Positions 28,045 through 38,062 of a stretch of 64,000 bases of DNA are shown here, one piece after another. The stretch's first letter is position 1, and every line of letters starts with the position of its first letter. Where the stretch lies: the NCBI GenBank assembly GCA_902589345.1, contig CACISU010000001.1, positions 124,001 to 188,000 on the forward strand. Direction: 5' to 3'. This DNA is from an uncultured Pelagibacteraceae bacterium (lineage in GTDB: Bacteria; Pseudomonadota; Alphaproteobacteria; Pelagibacterales; Pelagibacteraceae). A program made the translations under genes and the position numbers. The notes beneath the pieces are model-generated. The model was not told where the DNA came from. It did not search any database and saw nothing but the letters and a program-made list of their open reading frames with translations.

Positions 28045-28797
28045 ATGACAAATAATAAAATTTATTTTATAGCAAATTGGAAAATGTATGGAACTTTACA
28101 TTCTGTACAATCATTAAAAAACGTAATTAAATTAAAAAATAAGCAAATTTATAATAAAGCTAAAATAATATACTGTCCCCCATATACTCTTCTTGAGTTA
28201 TTTTCAAAATCAATAAAGAAAACTAAATTAGAACTTGGTGCTCAAAATTGTCATTTCCATTCTGAATATGGAGCTTTCACTGGTTCGGTAAATTCAAAAA
28301 TGATTAAAAATGTTGGTTGTAAATATGTTATTTTGGGACATTCTGAAAATAGAATATCTGGAGATAGTGATAAAATAATTAATTTAAAAGTAAAATCTTC
28401 TATAAAAGAAAATTTGAAAATAATTTTTTGTATTGGAGAAACTCTTAAAGAAAAAAAAAAAAATAAAACCAATCTTATTTTAAAAAAACAATTAATTAAC
28501 GGTCTCAGAAATATAAAAAATAAAAAAAATATTATATTTGCTTATGAACCTGTTTGGTCTATAGGCACAGGTATTATTCCAAAATCTAATGATTTAGAAA
28601 ATCAAATACTTCAAATCAAACATTTCCTAAAGCGCAAGTTTAGAATAAAACACCCAACAGTACTGTATGGTGGTTCAGTAAGCCCAAAAAATATATCAGC
28701 TTTAAATCAAATTTCCTCAATAAATGGATTTTTAATTGGTGGCGCCTCTCAGAATTCTAAGAAATTTATTGATATCATAAAAAAAACTATTAATTAG
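28045..28797 (+). CDS. tpiA: triose-phosphate isomerase
   Basis: Interconverts dihydroxyacetone phosphate and glyceraldehyde 3-phosphate. The 250-residue TIM barrel carries ANWKMYGTL with the substrate lysine, the electrophilic histidine in YVILGHSENR, the catalytic glutamate in FAYEPVWSIGTG and the phosphate loop YGGSVSPKN. It is unusually lysine-rich in the middle. It is followed after 5 bp by secG, the standard alphaproteobacterial pair. Confidence 0.97.
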   Translation: MTNNKIYFIANWKMYGTLHSVQSLKNVIKLKNKQIYNKAKIIYCPPYTLLELFSKSIKKTKLELGAQNCHFHSEYGAFTGSVNSKMIKNVGCKYVILGHSENRISGDSDKIINLKVKSSIKENLKIIFCIGETLKEKKKNKTNLILKKQLINGLRNIKNKKNIIFAYEPVWSIGTGIIPKSNDLENQILQIKHFLKRKFRIKHPTVLYGGSVSPKNISALNQISSINGFLIGGASQNSKKFIDIIKKTIN

Positions 28798-28802
28798 TTC
28801 TC

Positions 28803-29105
28803 ATGGAAAACATATTATTAGGAATAAATATAATTCTTGCAATTATTTTAGTGCTCTTGGTTCTATTACAAAAATCTGAGGGTGGCGCTCTAGGAATAGG
28901 TGTTTCTCAGGACAACTTTATGTTTTCTAGATCTGCTGGTAATTTTTTTACAAAAGCTACCGCATTTGTTGCAACATTATTCATAATATGCAGTTTAGCA
29001 CTAACAATTTTATCTAGAGAGGGATTAACACCAACTACATCTGTGATTGATAAAATTGAAGAAAATGCAGATGATGCACCAAAAATACCTGAAAATAATA
29101 ATTAA
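28803..29105 (+). CDS. secG: protein-export membrane protein SecG
   Basis: Small auxiliary subunit of the SecYEG translocon. The 100 residues form two membrane helices (IILAIILVLLVLLQ and TAFVATLFIICSLALTIL) linked by the conserved glycine-rich loop with QKSEGGALGIG, then an acidic tail. Position between tpiA and pyrG is conserved in Alphaproteobacteria. Confidence 0.93.
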   Translation: MENILLGINIILAIILVLLVLLQKSEGGALGIGVSQDNFMFSRSAGNFFTKATAFVATLFIICSLALTILSREGLTPTTSVIDKIEENADDAPKIPENNN

Positions 29106-29145
29106 TCCTTTTAATTTTGTAATTTAAAAGCTATAAGATACTTCC

Positions 29146-30759
29146 ATGGCGCGATATATATTCGTCACTGGCGGCGTGGTTTCATCATTAGGTAAAGGAT
29201 TGTCATCTGCTTCTTTAGCATACTTATTAAAATCCAGAGGATTTAAAGTAAGAATTAGAAAAATGGATCCTTATTTAAATGTCGATCCTGGAACAATGAG
29301 TCCATTTCAGCATGGAGAGGTATTTGTTACAGATGATGGAGCTGAAACAGATTTAGATTTAGGTCATTACGAAAGATTTACTGAAATTTCATGTAAACAG
29401 TCAGACAACATTACAACTGGAAAAATTTATAGTGATATAATTAAAAAAGAGCGTAAAGGAAAATATTTAGGAAAGACAGTTCAAGTTATACCTCATGTGA
29501 CTGATAGAATAAAAGAATTTATCAAAGGAGATATTAAAGGTGAAGATTTTGTTATTTGTGAAATAGGCGGCACAGTTGGAGATATAGAGAGTCTCCCATT
29601 TGTTGAAGCAATTAGACAATTTTCAAACGATATTGGAAAAAGCAAAACATTATTTATACATTTAACTTTAGTTCCATATTTAAAGTCTTCTGATGAAATT
29701 AAAACAAAACCTACTCAACATTCTGTTAAAGAATTAAGATCTTTAGGAATTCAACCAGATATAGTCATTTGTAGATCACAACAATCTATTCCATACGATC
29801 AAAGAAAAAAAATATCATTATTCTGTAATGTATCGATTGATAATGTAATTGAAACTGTTGATGTTAGGACTATTTATGAAGCACCAATTAGTTTCCATAA
29901 CGAAAAACTAGATAGACAGGTACTGAAGTATTTTAAACTAAATACTAAAAAAAATGCCAATTTAAAGCCTTGGAAAAAAATTACAAACACAGTCCTTAGA
30001 AATAAAAATCAAGTAGACATTGCTATAGTAGGTAAATATGTAAATTTAAAAGATGCATATAAATCTTTAGACGAAGCCTTGATTCATGGTGGAATTAATA
30101 ACAATGTTAAGGTGAATTTAATTAGAATAGAATCTGATAAATTGAAAACTAATCAAATAAGCAAACTGTTAAAAAATGTATCTGGAATATTAATACCAGG
30201 TGGATTTGGAAAAAGAGGAACAGAAGGAAAAATCTCAGTAATAAATTTTGCTCGTAAAAAGAAAATTCCATTCCTTGGAATATGTTTTGGGATGCAAATG
30301 GCAGTGATTGAATTTGCTAGAAATGTTTTAAAAATTAAAAAAGCAGGGTCTACAGAATTTAATAAAAAATGCTTTCCAGTTATTGGTTTAATGAATGAAT
30401 GGAACAAAGATGGTAAAACTATTAAAGGTACTGAGAAAGAGCTCGGTGGGACAATGAGATTAGGTCTATACGAGGCAAAATTAAAACATAATTCATTGAT
30501 AAAAAATATTTATAAATCAAGTTTTATTAAAGAAAGACACAGACATAGATACGAAGTGAACAATAATTTAAAAGATAAATTTGAAGAAAAAGGTATGATT
30601 TTTTCAGGCATGTCTCCTGATAACCTATTACCTGAAATAATTGAAATAAAAAATCATCCGTGGTTTGTAGGTGTACAATTCCATCCAGAATTTAAATCTA
30701 GACCTTTAAACCCACATCCTTTATTCTCATCTTTTATCAAAGCTGCAAAAAATAAATAA
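29146..30759 (+). CDS. pyrG: CTP synthase
   Basis: Glutamine-dependent amination of UTP to CTP. The 537 residues comprise an N-terminal synthetase domain (FVTGGVVSSLGKGLSSASLA, MDPYLNVDPGTMSP, ICEIGGTVGDIE) and a C-terminal class I amidotransferase with GGFGKRG, the nucleophile in LGICFGMQMA and VQFHPEFKSR. A TATAAG box at 29132-29137 lies only 8 bases before the ATG, suggesting a very short leader. Its stop shares a base with kdsA. Confidence 0.98.
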   Translation: MARYIFVTGGVVSSLGKGLSSASLAYLLKSRGFKVRIRKMDPYLNVDPGTMSPFQHGEVFVTDDGAETDLDLGHYERFTEISCKQSDNITTGKIYSDIIKKERKGKYLGKTVQVIPHVTDRIKEFIKGDIKGEDFVICEIGGTVGDIESLPFVEAIRQFSNDIGKSKTLFIHLTLVPYLKSSDEIKTKPTQHSVKELRSLGIQPDIVICRSQQSIPYDQRKKISLFCNVSIDNVIETVDVRTIYEAPISFHNEKLDRQVLKYFKLNTKKNANLKPWKKITNTVLRNKNQVDIAIVGKYVNLKDAYKSLDEALIHGGINNNVKVNLIRIESDKLKTNQISKLLKNVSGILIPGGFGKRGTEGKISVINFARKKKIPFLGICFGMQMAVIEFARNVLKIKKAGSTEFNKKCFPVIGLMNEWNKDGKTIKGTEKELGGTMRLGLYEAKLKHNSLIKNIYKSSFIKERHRHRYEVNNNLKDKFEEKGMIFSGMSPDNLLPEIIEIKNHPWFVGVQFHPEFKSRPLNPHPLFSSFIKAAKNK

Positions 30760-31586
30760 TGGTAAGTAAAATAGTCAATTGTAATGGTATTAAAATTTCT
30801 AATAATGAAAAAATTGTAATTATTGCTGGACCTTGTCAGTTGGAAACAGAACAACATGCAATGGATATGGCAGGAAAGATTAAAGAAATTACATCAAAAT
30901 TTAACGTGGGATGTATATACAAAACATCTTTTGATAAAGCTAATAGAACTAGCCTAAAAGGTAAAAGAGGGGCGGGTTTAGATTCATCATTACCAGTATT
31001 TGATAAAATAAAAAAAGAATTAAATGTTCCCGTCTTAACCGATATTCATAATGAAAAACAATGTTCAATAGTTTCAAATCATGTTGATGTATTGCAAATA
31101 CCAGCATTCTTATGTAGACAAACCGACTTACTTGTAGCTGCGGCCAAGACTAATAAAATTATCAATGTAAAGAAAGGTCAATTTTTAGCCCCATGGGATA
31201 TGGTTAATGTTACAAAAAAAATTTCTGACTCTGGAAATGAAAATATATTAGTAACTGAAAGAGGTGCAAGTTTTGGATACAATACTTTGGTTTCAGATAT
31301 GAGAGCAATACCTATTATGGCTAAAAATAATTACCCAGTAGTTTTTGATGCTACTCATTCAGTTCAACAACCAGGAGGCCTTGGAGAGAAAAGTGGAGGT
31401 CAAAGAGAATTTGTTGAGTATCTTGCACGAGCTGCAGCAGCAGTAGGAGTTGCAGCAATATTTATAGAAACTCACCAAGACCCTGATAATGCCCCTTCTG
31501 ATGGTCCAAATATGGTTCCACTAGATCAACTTGAAAATTTAATTAGACAAATTGTAGAAATAGACAATCTTATTAAAAAAAAGTAA
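30759..31586 (+). CDS. kdsA: 3-deoxy-D-manno-octulosonate 8-phosphate synthase
   Basis: Condenses arabinose 5-phosphate and phosphoenolpyruvate to Kdo8P, the precursor of the inner core sugar attached to lipid A. The 275 residues show IAGPCQLE, KTSFDKANRTS, TDIHNE, ERGASFGYNTLVSDMRA and DATHSVQQPGG. Together with the lpx genes in this window it shows that the cell builds at least a Kdo-lipid A. It starts on the last base of pyrG. Confidence 0.97.
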   Translation: MVSKIVNCNGIKISNNEKIVIIAGPCQLETEQHAMDMAGKIKEITSKFNVGCIYKTSFDKANRTSLKGKRGAGLDSSLPVFDKIKKELNVPVLTDIHNEKQCSIVSNHVDVLQIPAFLCRQTDLLVAAAKTNKIINVKKGQFLAPWDMVNVTKKISDSGNENILVTERGASFGYNTLVSDMRAIPIMAKNNYPVVFDATHSVQQPGGLGEKSGGQREFVEYLARAAAAVGVAAIFIETHQDPDNAPSDGPNMVPLDQLENLIRQIVEIDNLIKKK

Positions 31587-31595
31587 TTACCAAAT

Positions 31596-32852
31596 ATGAG
31601 TAAAATAACAAAAGTTATTGCAAGGCAAGTTTTTGATAGTAGAGGAAATCCAACTATCGAAGCAGAGGTTTATTCTAAAAATATTAGCTCACGAGCAATT
31701 TGCCCTTCTGGCGCATCAACTGGATCATTTGAAGCTTATGAAAAAAGAGACTCATCTAATAAAAAATATTTAGGTAAAAGTGTTTTAAAATGTGTAGAAA
31801 TTATAAATAAAAAAATAGCAAAAAAAATAAAAAATCAAAATATTCATAATCAAGAAAAAATAGATCATATTTTAATAAAACTAGATGGGACAAAACAAAA
31901 ATCAAAATTAGGTGCAAATTCAATTTTAGCGGTTTCAATGGCTGTTAAAAAATTATCAGCTAAAGTAAAGAAAATCCCTTTATATAAAAATTTTTTAATA
32001 AAAAAAGATTTTAAACTTCCTTATCCACTTATGAATATAATTAACGGAGGAGCCCATGCAAATAATGGATTAAGAATTCAAGAATTTATGATTAGACCTG
32101 ATAGTGCAAAATCATTTTCAGAAGCAATAAGAATGTGCTTTTTAGTAATTAATAATTTAAAAAAAATGATTAAAAAACAAGGTCATTCCACTTCTGTAGG
32201 TGATGAAGGAGGCTTTGCACCAATGATTAATGATAATGAAAAAGCTTTAAAACTAATTGTAAACGCCATTAACACAGCTGGCTACAAAAATGGTAAAGAT
32301 ATATCAATTTGCTTAGATGTTGCTGCAAATGAGTTGTTTAAAAATAATAAATACTCAGTTCATTCAAATAAATACGTAAATTCAAATTCGACGATTAAAA
32401 AATATATGTATCTTATAAAAAAATACAAAATTTCATCTATAGAAGATCCATTTGCTGAAAATGATTGGAAATCTTGGAATAATTTGATGAAAAATAATTT
32501 GTCCAAAGTTCAAATTGTTGGAGATGACTTATACGTAACTAATCTTGAAAGACTTAAAATTGGTTTTTTAAATAAATCCTCAAATGCGATTCTCATTAAG
32601 TTAAATCAAATAGGTACTGTAACAGAAACATTAGAGGTAATTAAATTTTCACATTTAATTGGTTTTAAAACAATTATATCTCATCGGTCGGGAGAAAGTG
32701 AGGATACCTTTATTGCCGATCTAGCTGTTGGTACTAATTCTGATCAAATTAAGACTGGTTCATTAGCAAGATCTGAGAGAGTTGCAAAATATAATCAATT
32801 ATTGAGAATTGAAGAAAATCTTGGAAGTAAAGCTAAAATGAATAAAATGTAA
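31596..32852 (+). CDS. eno: enolase
   Basis: Glycolytic 2-phosphoglycerate dehydratase, also part of the RNA degradosome in some bacteria. It has 418 residues with the N-terminal ARQVFDSRGNPTIEAEV, the GASTGSFEAYE loop, GDEGGFAP, the metal ligands in CLDVAANE, IEDPFAENDW and VGDDL, and the catalytic ISHRSGESEDTFIADLAVG. It precedes ftsB as in other Alphaproteobacteria. Confidence 0.97.
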   Translation: MSKITKVIARQVFDSRGNPTIEAEVYSKNISSRAICPSGASTGSFEAYEKRDSSNKKYLGKSVLKCVEIINKKIAKKIKNQNIHNQEKIDHILIKLDGTKQKSKLGANSILAVSMAVKKLSAKVKKIPLYKNFLIKKDFKLPYPLMNIINGGAHANNGLRIQEFMIRPDSAKSFSEAIRMCFLVINNLKKMIKKQGHSTSVGDEGGFAPMINDNEKALKLIVNAINTAGYKNGKDISICLDVAANELFKNNKYSVHSNKYVNSNSTIKKYMYLIKKYKISSIEDPFAENDWKSWNNLMKNNLSKVQIVGDDLYVTNLERLKIGFLNKSSNAILIKLNQIGTVTETLEVIKFSHLIGFKTIISHRSGESEDTFIADLAVGTNSDQIKTGSLARSERVAKYNQLLRIEENLGSKAKMNKM

Positions 32853-32854
32853 TA

Positions 32855-33157
32855 ATGATAGATAAATTAAAAAAAAATTATTTTCTATTAATTTCTACTT
32901 TTTTATTACTTTATTTTTTCTTCAATCTTTTTGATGGAGAAAGAGGTCTTATCTCATTTTTTGACAAAAAAAGTCAGTTACAGGATCTTGAACAACAAGA
33001 AGTTAGATTAACTAAGAAAATTGAAGATTTAGAATTTAGAAACTCACTTTTAACTGAAAATTTAGATCTAGATTACGTTGAAACTCTAATAAGAGAAAAG
33101 TTTTTATTTGGAAAAGAAGGTGAGACTATTTATATAATTAAAAATAATGACAATTAG
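32855..33157 (+). CDS. ftsB: septum formation initiator FtsB/DivIC-like
   Basis: Small bitopic division protein. The 100 residues have one membrane helix ([19 protein letters not shown]), a short coiled coil around [19 protein letters not shown], and the conserved end [22 protein letters not shown]. Assignment follows family architecture and the eno-ftsB order. It overlaps the start of lipA by 11 bp; the pyruvate dehydrogenase genes that follow ftsB in many relatives are absent. Confidence 0.87.
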   Translation: MIDKLKKNYFLLISTFLLLYFFFNLFDGERGLISFFDKKSQLQDLEQQEVRLTKKIEDLEFRNSLLTENLDLDYVETLIREKFLFGKEGETIYIIKNNDN

Positions 33158-34085
33158 ACATCCAGAAAAAGTCAATAAACCTATAAATCCAATTAAAAAA
33201 AAACCTAATTGGATAAAATCGAAACTAACAAATAGTAAAGAGTTCTTTTTTACAAAAACAATAATTAATCAAAATAAATTAGTTACAGTATGTGAGGAAG
33301 CTAATTGCCCTAATATAGCTGAGTGTTGGAGTAAAAAACATGCCACTTTTATGATTATGGGTGATACTTGTACAAGAGCATGTGCCTTTTGTGATGTTAA
33401 AACTGGTAAACCTGAAAGATTAGATCCATTTGAACCATTTAAAATTTCTAAAGCTGTAAAAAAATTAAATTTGAAACATGTTGTAATAACATCAGTTGAC
33501 AGAGATGATTTGAAAGATGGTGGTTCAAATCATTTTCATGATGTTATTGTTTCAATAAGAAAAAATAATCCAAATACTTCAATTGAAGTTTTAACTCCTG
33601 ATTTTTTAAGAAAAGGCGATGCCTATAAAAAAGTTTTAGAAGCAGAACCGGATGTTTTTAACCATAACATAGAGACAGTTCCTAGTCTTTATAGAAAAGT
33701 TAGACCTGGTGCAAAATATTTTGAGTCATTGGCACTTTTAAAAAATGCAAAAAAAATTAATAAGAATGTATTTACTAAATCAGGAATTATGGTCGGGTTA
33801 GGTGAAAATAAAGATGAAATAATTCAAGTAATGGATGACCTTAGGACTGCGGAAGTAGATTTTTTAACAATAGGACAATATTTGCAGCCATCTGCTAAGC
33901 ACCATCCACTTGATAGATATTATAGTCCAGATGAATTTTATGATCTAAAAAGAATCGCAAAATCAAAAGGTTTTCTTTTAATATCCTCTTCACCTCTTAC
34001 CAGATCTTCTTATCACGCTGATGAAGATTTTGCTGAAATTCAAAAAAAAAGAATAGCCCAATCTAATGCCCAAAGCATCAGTTAA
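33147..34085 (+). CDS. lipA: lipoyl synthase
   Basis: Radical SAM enzyme inserting two sulfurs into octanoyl-lipoyl domains. The 312 residues contain the auxiliary cluster motif [13 protein letters not shown], the radical SAM motif [10 protein letters not shown] and the C-terminal [10 protein letters not shown], which together are diagnostic. It overlaps ftsB by 11 bp and the downstream START-domain gene by 20 bp. Lipoyl-dependent substrates such as PDH and OGDH are not encoded in this window. Confidence 0.97.
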   Translation: MTIRHPEKVNKPINPIKKKPNWIKSKLTNSKEFFFTKTIINQNKLVTVCEEANCPNIAECWSKKHATFMIMGDTCTRACAFCDVKTGKPERLDPFEPFKISKAVKKLNLKHVVITSVDRDDLKDGGSNHFHDVIVSIRKNNPNTSIEVLTPDFLRKGDAYKKVLEAEPDVFNHNIETVPSLYRKVRPGAKYFESLALLKNAKKINKNVFTKSGIMVGLGENKDEIIQVMDDLRTAEVDFLTIGQYLQPSAKHHPLDRYYSPDEFYDLKRIAKSKGFLLISSSPLTRSSYHADEDFAEIQKKRIAQSNAQSIS

Positions 34086-34512
34086 AAGATTAATTGAATG
34101 TAATAAAGATCAGTTAATCGATTTAGTTCTTGATATAGATAAATATCCCAGATTTGTTCCATTTTGTCTAAACTCTAAAGTTTACGAACGAAATAAAAAA
34201 GGAGATTTAATTTTTATAGTTGCTGACCTTACAATTGGTAAAGGGCCCTTTACCGATACATACAAAAGTGATGTTAAGTATAATATTAAAAAAAATGAAA
34301 TTTATGTAACTAACCTGGATGGACCACTAAAATATTTAGAAAATAATTGGAAATTTAAAGAAAATAATAACGCTACAGAGGTTACATTTGAGGTTGATTT
34401 TGAATTAAAAAATGAATTTTTAAATATTATTATGACAAAATCTTTTAAATATGGCTTAGATAAAATTGCTGATGCTTTTCAAAAAAGGGCTGAAGAATTA
34501 TATCACCTTTGA
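34066..34512 (+). CDS. Coq10/RatA-type START domain protein
   Basis: 148-residue protein of the polyketide cyclase/START family, matching alphaproteobacterial Coq10-like proteins encoded next to lipA. The N-terminus [24 protein letters not shown] and the central [17 protein letters not shown] are typical. Eukaryotic Coq10 binds ubiquinone; E. coli RatA was linked to ribosome association, so function here is uncertain. Its last 10 bases overlap the end of prpC on the other strand. Confidence 0.82.
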   Translation: MPKASVKRLIECNKDQLIDLVLDIDKYPRFVPFCLNSKVYERNKKGDLIFIVADLTIGKGPFTDTYKSDVKYNIKKNEIYVTNLDGPLKYLENNWKFKENNNATEVTFEVDFELKNEFLNIIMTKSFKYGLDKIADAFQKRAEELYHL

Positions 34513-35627
34513 TTTAAAGGTGTAACTTTTCTATGTCTTGGGCCTGTATATTTTGACAATGGTCTAATTAGTTTATTTGCCGCATGTTGTTCCATTATAT
34601 GTGCAGACCATCCAGTAATTCTAGATATTACAAATATAGGTGTAAAAAAATCTGTATCAAAACCCATCAAATGATAAGTTGGACCAGTAGGGTAATCAAC
34701 ATTAGGGTATATATTTTTTCTTTTAATCATTACTTCTTTAACAATGTCATAAATTTTTGCAAATTTTTTATCATTATTAATTTTAGAAACATTTTTAAAA
34801 AATTTTTCCATAGTTGGTACCCTCGAGTCACCTTTTTTATATACTCTATGACCAAATCCCATTACAACGTCCTTGTTATCTAGGGCTTTATTGATCCATT
34901 TGAATGCTTTTTCAGGTTTTTTTATTTTATTCATCATGTGCATTACTTCTTCATTGGCACCACCGTGAAGAGGACCCTTTAAACTTGCTATTGCTCCAGT
35001 AATAGCTCCATGAATATCAGATAAACTACTTGTTATAGTTCTTGCAGTAAATGTAGAAACATTAAAGCTGTGTTCAGCATAAAGAATTAAAGATACGTCA
35101 AAAGCTCTAACTATTTCTTTACTAGGAACTTTTCCAAAACACATATGAAAAAAATTTTCTGAAAAAGATAATTTTTTTTTAGGAGATATTATTTTTTTTC
35201 CTTTTCTTGATCTTAAAAATGCAGCTAAAGCAATTGGTGTTTTTGAAAAAATCCGAATAGCTTTACGCATATTTGCTTTCGGAGAATTATCTTTAGTTTC
35301 TTTATCTTCTAATGCCATTAGACTAACTGCTGTTCTTACCACGTCCATAGGATGGGCTTTTTTTGGCATTTTTCTAATATCACTTAAAATTTCTTTTGAA
35401 AGTTTTCTATCTGATCTTTCTTCTTTAATAAAATTTTTTAATTGTTTTTTATTTGGAAGCTCACCATTTAGAACTAGGTATGCAACTTCCTCAAAAATAC
35501 ATTTCTCGCATAAATCCTGAACAGCATATCCTCTATACGTTAAGGAATTAATTTCTGGCATTACTTGAGAAACATTTGTTTCATCAACAACAACACCTAA
35601 TAGTCCTTTCTTTATTTCATCACTCAT
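34503..35627 (-). CDS. prpC: 2-methylcitrate synthase (citrate synthase family)
   Basis: Condenses propionyl-CoA with oxaloacetate. The 374-residue protein has the citrate-synthase active-site segments LKGPLHGGANEEVMHMM, VMGFGHRVYKKGD and a late catalytic aspartate region near YPTGPTYHLMGFDTDFF. The short length and its place directly after prpB argue for PrpC rather than the main citrate synthase GltA, though such enzymes often retain citrate synthase activity. It is the last gene of a minus-strand operon. Confidence 0.88.
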   Translation of the reverse strand: MSDEIKKGLLGVVVDETNVSQVMPEINSLTYRGYAVQDLCEKCIFEEVAYLVLNGELPNKKQLKNFIKEERSDRKLSKEILSDIRKMPKKAHPMDVVRTAVSLMALEDKETKDNSPKANMRKAIRIFSKTPIALAAFLRSRKGKKIISPKKKLSFSENFFHMCFGKVPSKEIVRAFDVSLILYAEHSFNVSTFTARTITSSLSDIHGAITGAIASLKGPLHGGANEEVMHMMNKIKKPEKAFKWINKALDNKDVVMGFGHRVYKKGDSRVPTMEKFFKNVSKINNDKKFAKIYDIVKEVMIKRKNIYPNVDYPTGPTYHLMGFDTDFFTPIFVISRITGWSAHIMEQHAANKLIRPLSKYTGPRHRKVTPLNQR

Positions 35628-36523
35628 TATTCATGTCCGTCTGTATTGAAATTATAAATTTTTTCATCTAATTCATTGTACTTTTCGTACTCAACTAAAT
35701 CGTAAAGTCTTTTCCTAGTTTGCATTTTATCAACAATATTGTTTTGGTGTCCATCTGCAAAAATAGCACGCAATCCATCTTCCACACTTTTTAAAGCTAA
35801 TCTTTGAGTAGTTACTGGATAAATAACTATGTTATATCCAAGATTTTCTAACTCTTTATAGTTTAAGAGTTTAGATTTTCCAAATTCAGTCATATTAGCC
35901 AATAAAAAACAATCTAATGATTTTCTTACTTGATCAAATTCTTTTTCATCTTTAAGAGCCTCTGGAAATACAATTTCTGCTCCAGCTTGTATATAAGCTT
36001 TACATCGATCAATCATTTTATCAATACCTTCAACATTTTTTGCATCTGATCTTGCTATTATTTTAAAATTACTATCTTTTCTCGATTTGACGCAAAGCTT
36101 GATTTTTTGGACCATTTCTTCTTTTGAAATTAATTCTTTGTTATCAAGATGACCACATCTCTTTCTTTCTATTTGATCTTCTATGTGGACACTAGTAATT
36201 CCAAATTTTTCAAATTTTTTAATTGTCTCTTCACAATTTTTAAATCCTGTATCAATATCAACTAATGTTGGTAAATTAGTAACTCTAGCTATTTGTTTTG
36301 ATCTATTACTAACATCATCGAGAGTAGTTAGACCTATATCAGGATAACCCAGATCATTAGACATTACACCTCCAGAAACATAAACAGCATCATAACCAAT
36401 TTCCTCAATAATTTTTGCTGTGATGGGATTGTATGCCCCAGGTACTCTTAATATTTTATTTGTTTTAAGTTTTTTAACAAAATCTTTTCTTTTTTCTTCA
36501 GGTTTTTTTTCTACAAAATGCAT
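35627..36523 (-). CDS. prpB: 2-methylisocitrate lyase
   Basis: Cleaves 2-methylisocitrate to pyruvate and succinate, closing the methylcitrate cycle. The 298 residues show the PEP mutase/isocitrate lyase fold with VSGGVMSNDLGYPDIG, DIDTGF and the active-site KRCGHLDNKEL. It shares one base with prpD upstream and one with prpC downstream. Specificity for methylisocitrate rather than another PEP-mutase-like reaction is supported by the prpD-prpB-prpC context. Confidence 0.9.
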   Translation of the reverse strand: MHFVEKKPEEKRKDFVKKLKTNKILRVPGAYNPITAKIIEEIGYDAVYVSGGVMSNDLGYPDIGLTTLDDVSNRSKQIARVTNLPTLVDIDTGFKNCEETIKKFEKFGITSVHIEDQIERKRCGHLDNKELISKEEMVQKIKLCVKSRKDSNFKIIARSDAKNVEGIDKMIDRCKAYIQAGAEIVFPEALKDEKEFDQVRKSLDCFLLANMTEFGKSKLLNYKELENLGYNIVIYPVTTQRLALKSVEDGLRAIFADGHQNNIVDKMQTRKRLYDLVEYEKYNELDEKIYNFNTDGHE

Positions 36524-38025
36524 TAAAAAATTCCATTTTTTTTGTTCTTTTTTAATTGGTTTTTATTTATTTCTAAGTTAACTTTACTTAGGTGACCTTT
36601 TCTTATTTTTCTTAAATTTTGTACTTCTTTTAAAAATCTAATTCCTTCTCTTTTGGAAATGATGCCACTTGTTAAAGTGTTAAATTTATTAATATAATTC
36701 TCCCTTTTAAATGGTCTAGCTCCATACGGATGTGCATCAGCTTTATCAAGTTGTTCTGAGATTTTTTTTCCGTTATTCATTGTGACAACAACTTTAGCTC
36801 CAAATGATTTATTTTTCGGATTTGGATCATGATATTTCTTTGTCCACTTTTTATCCTCGTAAGTTTGAATTGAGTTCCAAAGTTTAATAGTGCTTTTTTT
36901 ATTTGACCTAGATTTATTGTAAGATTTTATATGGTGCCACTTACCATCCTCAAGAGCAACAGCAAAAATATACATTATGGAATGGTCTAGTGTTTCTCTG
37001 CTAGCATTGGGATCCATTTTTTGAGGATCATTAGCTCCAGTTCCAATTACGTAATGTGTATGATGACTTGTGTGAATATCAATTTTTTTTATTTTATTTA
37101 AATCCTTAATTTTATTTTTTAATTTTTTTGCTATATCTATTAATGCCTGTGCTTGATATTCAGCAGAATATTCTTTTGTGTAAGTTTCTAAAATTGCTTT
37201 TTTTTCTTCTTTTTTTTTAGGTAGTGGTATTTTGTATAATGCTTTTTTTCCATCTAATATTCTAGCAACAACACTATCCTCTCCCTCATATATTGGGCTA
37301 GGCGCTCCTTCACCTCTCATAGCGCGATCAATAGCTTCTATTGCTAACTTTCCTGCATGTGCAGGCGCAAAAGCTTTCCAACTTGAAATTTCACCTTTTC
37401 TTGATTGCCTTGTGGAAATAGTTGTATGCAAAGATTGCTGAATGGCCTGATATATAGTTTCAGTATTTAATTTTAGCATTGAACCAATTCCAGCAGCAAC
37501 ACTAGGTCCTAAATGTGCAATATGATCTATTTTATGTTTATGAAGACAAATACCTTTTACCAAGTTTACTTGAATTTCATAAGCAGTGATAATTCCCCTA
37601 AGAAGATCAATTCCACTTCTCTTTTTTTGCTGTGCTACTGCTAATAATGGAGGAATATTATCACCAGGGTGACTATAATCAGCAGCTAAAAAAGTATCAT
37701 GAAAATCTAATTCTCTAACAGCTGTACCATTCGTCCAAGCAGCCCATTCACAATCAAATTTTTTTTTTCTATTTACTCCAAATATATTAGCTCCATTTTT
37801 TCTTGGATGTTTTAAAGCCATATCTCTCGAGGCAATTACTGGTTTTCTATTTAATGAAGCTATGGCAACTGAAGCATTATCAATAATTCTGTTTATTGCC
37901 ATTTCAATTGATAATTTATTAAGTTTTACATTATCACTTGCAACTTCAGCAATTTTCCAAGCAAGTTGTTTTTTTTTATTTAACTTAATCTTAGATGGAT
38001 AAACTCTTACTTTATGTAAAATCAA
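36523..38025 (-). CDS. prpD: 2-methylcitrate dehydratase (MmgE/PrpD family)
   Basis: Dehydrates 2-methylcitrate on the route from propionyl-CoA to pyruvate. The 500 residues match PrpD, with [20 protein letters not shown] and [19 protein letters not shown] among conserved segments, and a lysine-rich C-terminal tail. The start is TTG (38025-38023). It is supported by an unusually strong AAGGAG Shine-Dalgarno at 38036-38031, five bases upstream. prpD heads the prpDBC group, 37 bp after the LysE-type gene. Confidence 0.9.
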   Translation of the reverse strand: MILHKVRVYPSKIKLNKKKQLAWKIAEVASDNVKLNKLSIEMAINRIIDNASVAIASLNRKPVIASRDMALKHPRKNGANIFGVNRKKKFDCEWAAWTNGTAVRELDFHDTFLAADYSHPGDNIPPLLAVAQQKKRSGIDLLRGIITAYEIQVNLVKGICLHKHKIDHIAHLGPSVAAGIGSMLKLNTETIYQAIQQSLHTTISTRQSRKGEISSWKAFAPAHAGKLAIEAIDRAMRGEGAPSPIYEGEDSVVARILDGKKALYKIPLPKKKEEKKAILETYTKEYSAEYQAQALIDIAKKLKNKIKDLNKIKKIDIHTSHHTHYVIGTGANDPQKMDPNASRETLDHSIMYIFAVALEDGKWHHIKSYNKSRSNKKSTIKLWNSIQTYEDKKWTKKYHDPNPKNKSFGAKVVVTMNNGKKISEQLDKADAHPYGARPFKRENYINKFNTLTSGIISKREGIRFLKEVQNLRKIRKGHLSKVNLEINKNQLKKNKKNGIF

Positions 38026-38062
38026 AATCTCTCCTTAATTAATAATCAATAGTAATAATAAA

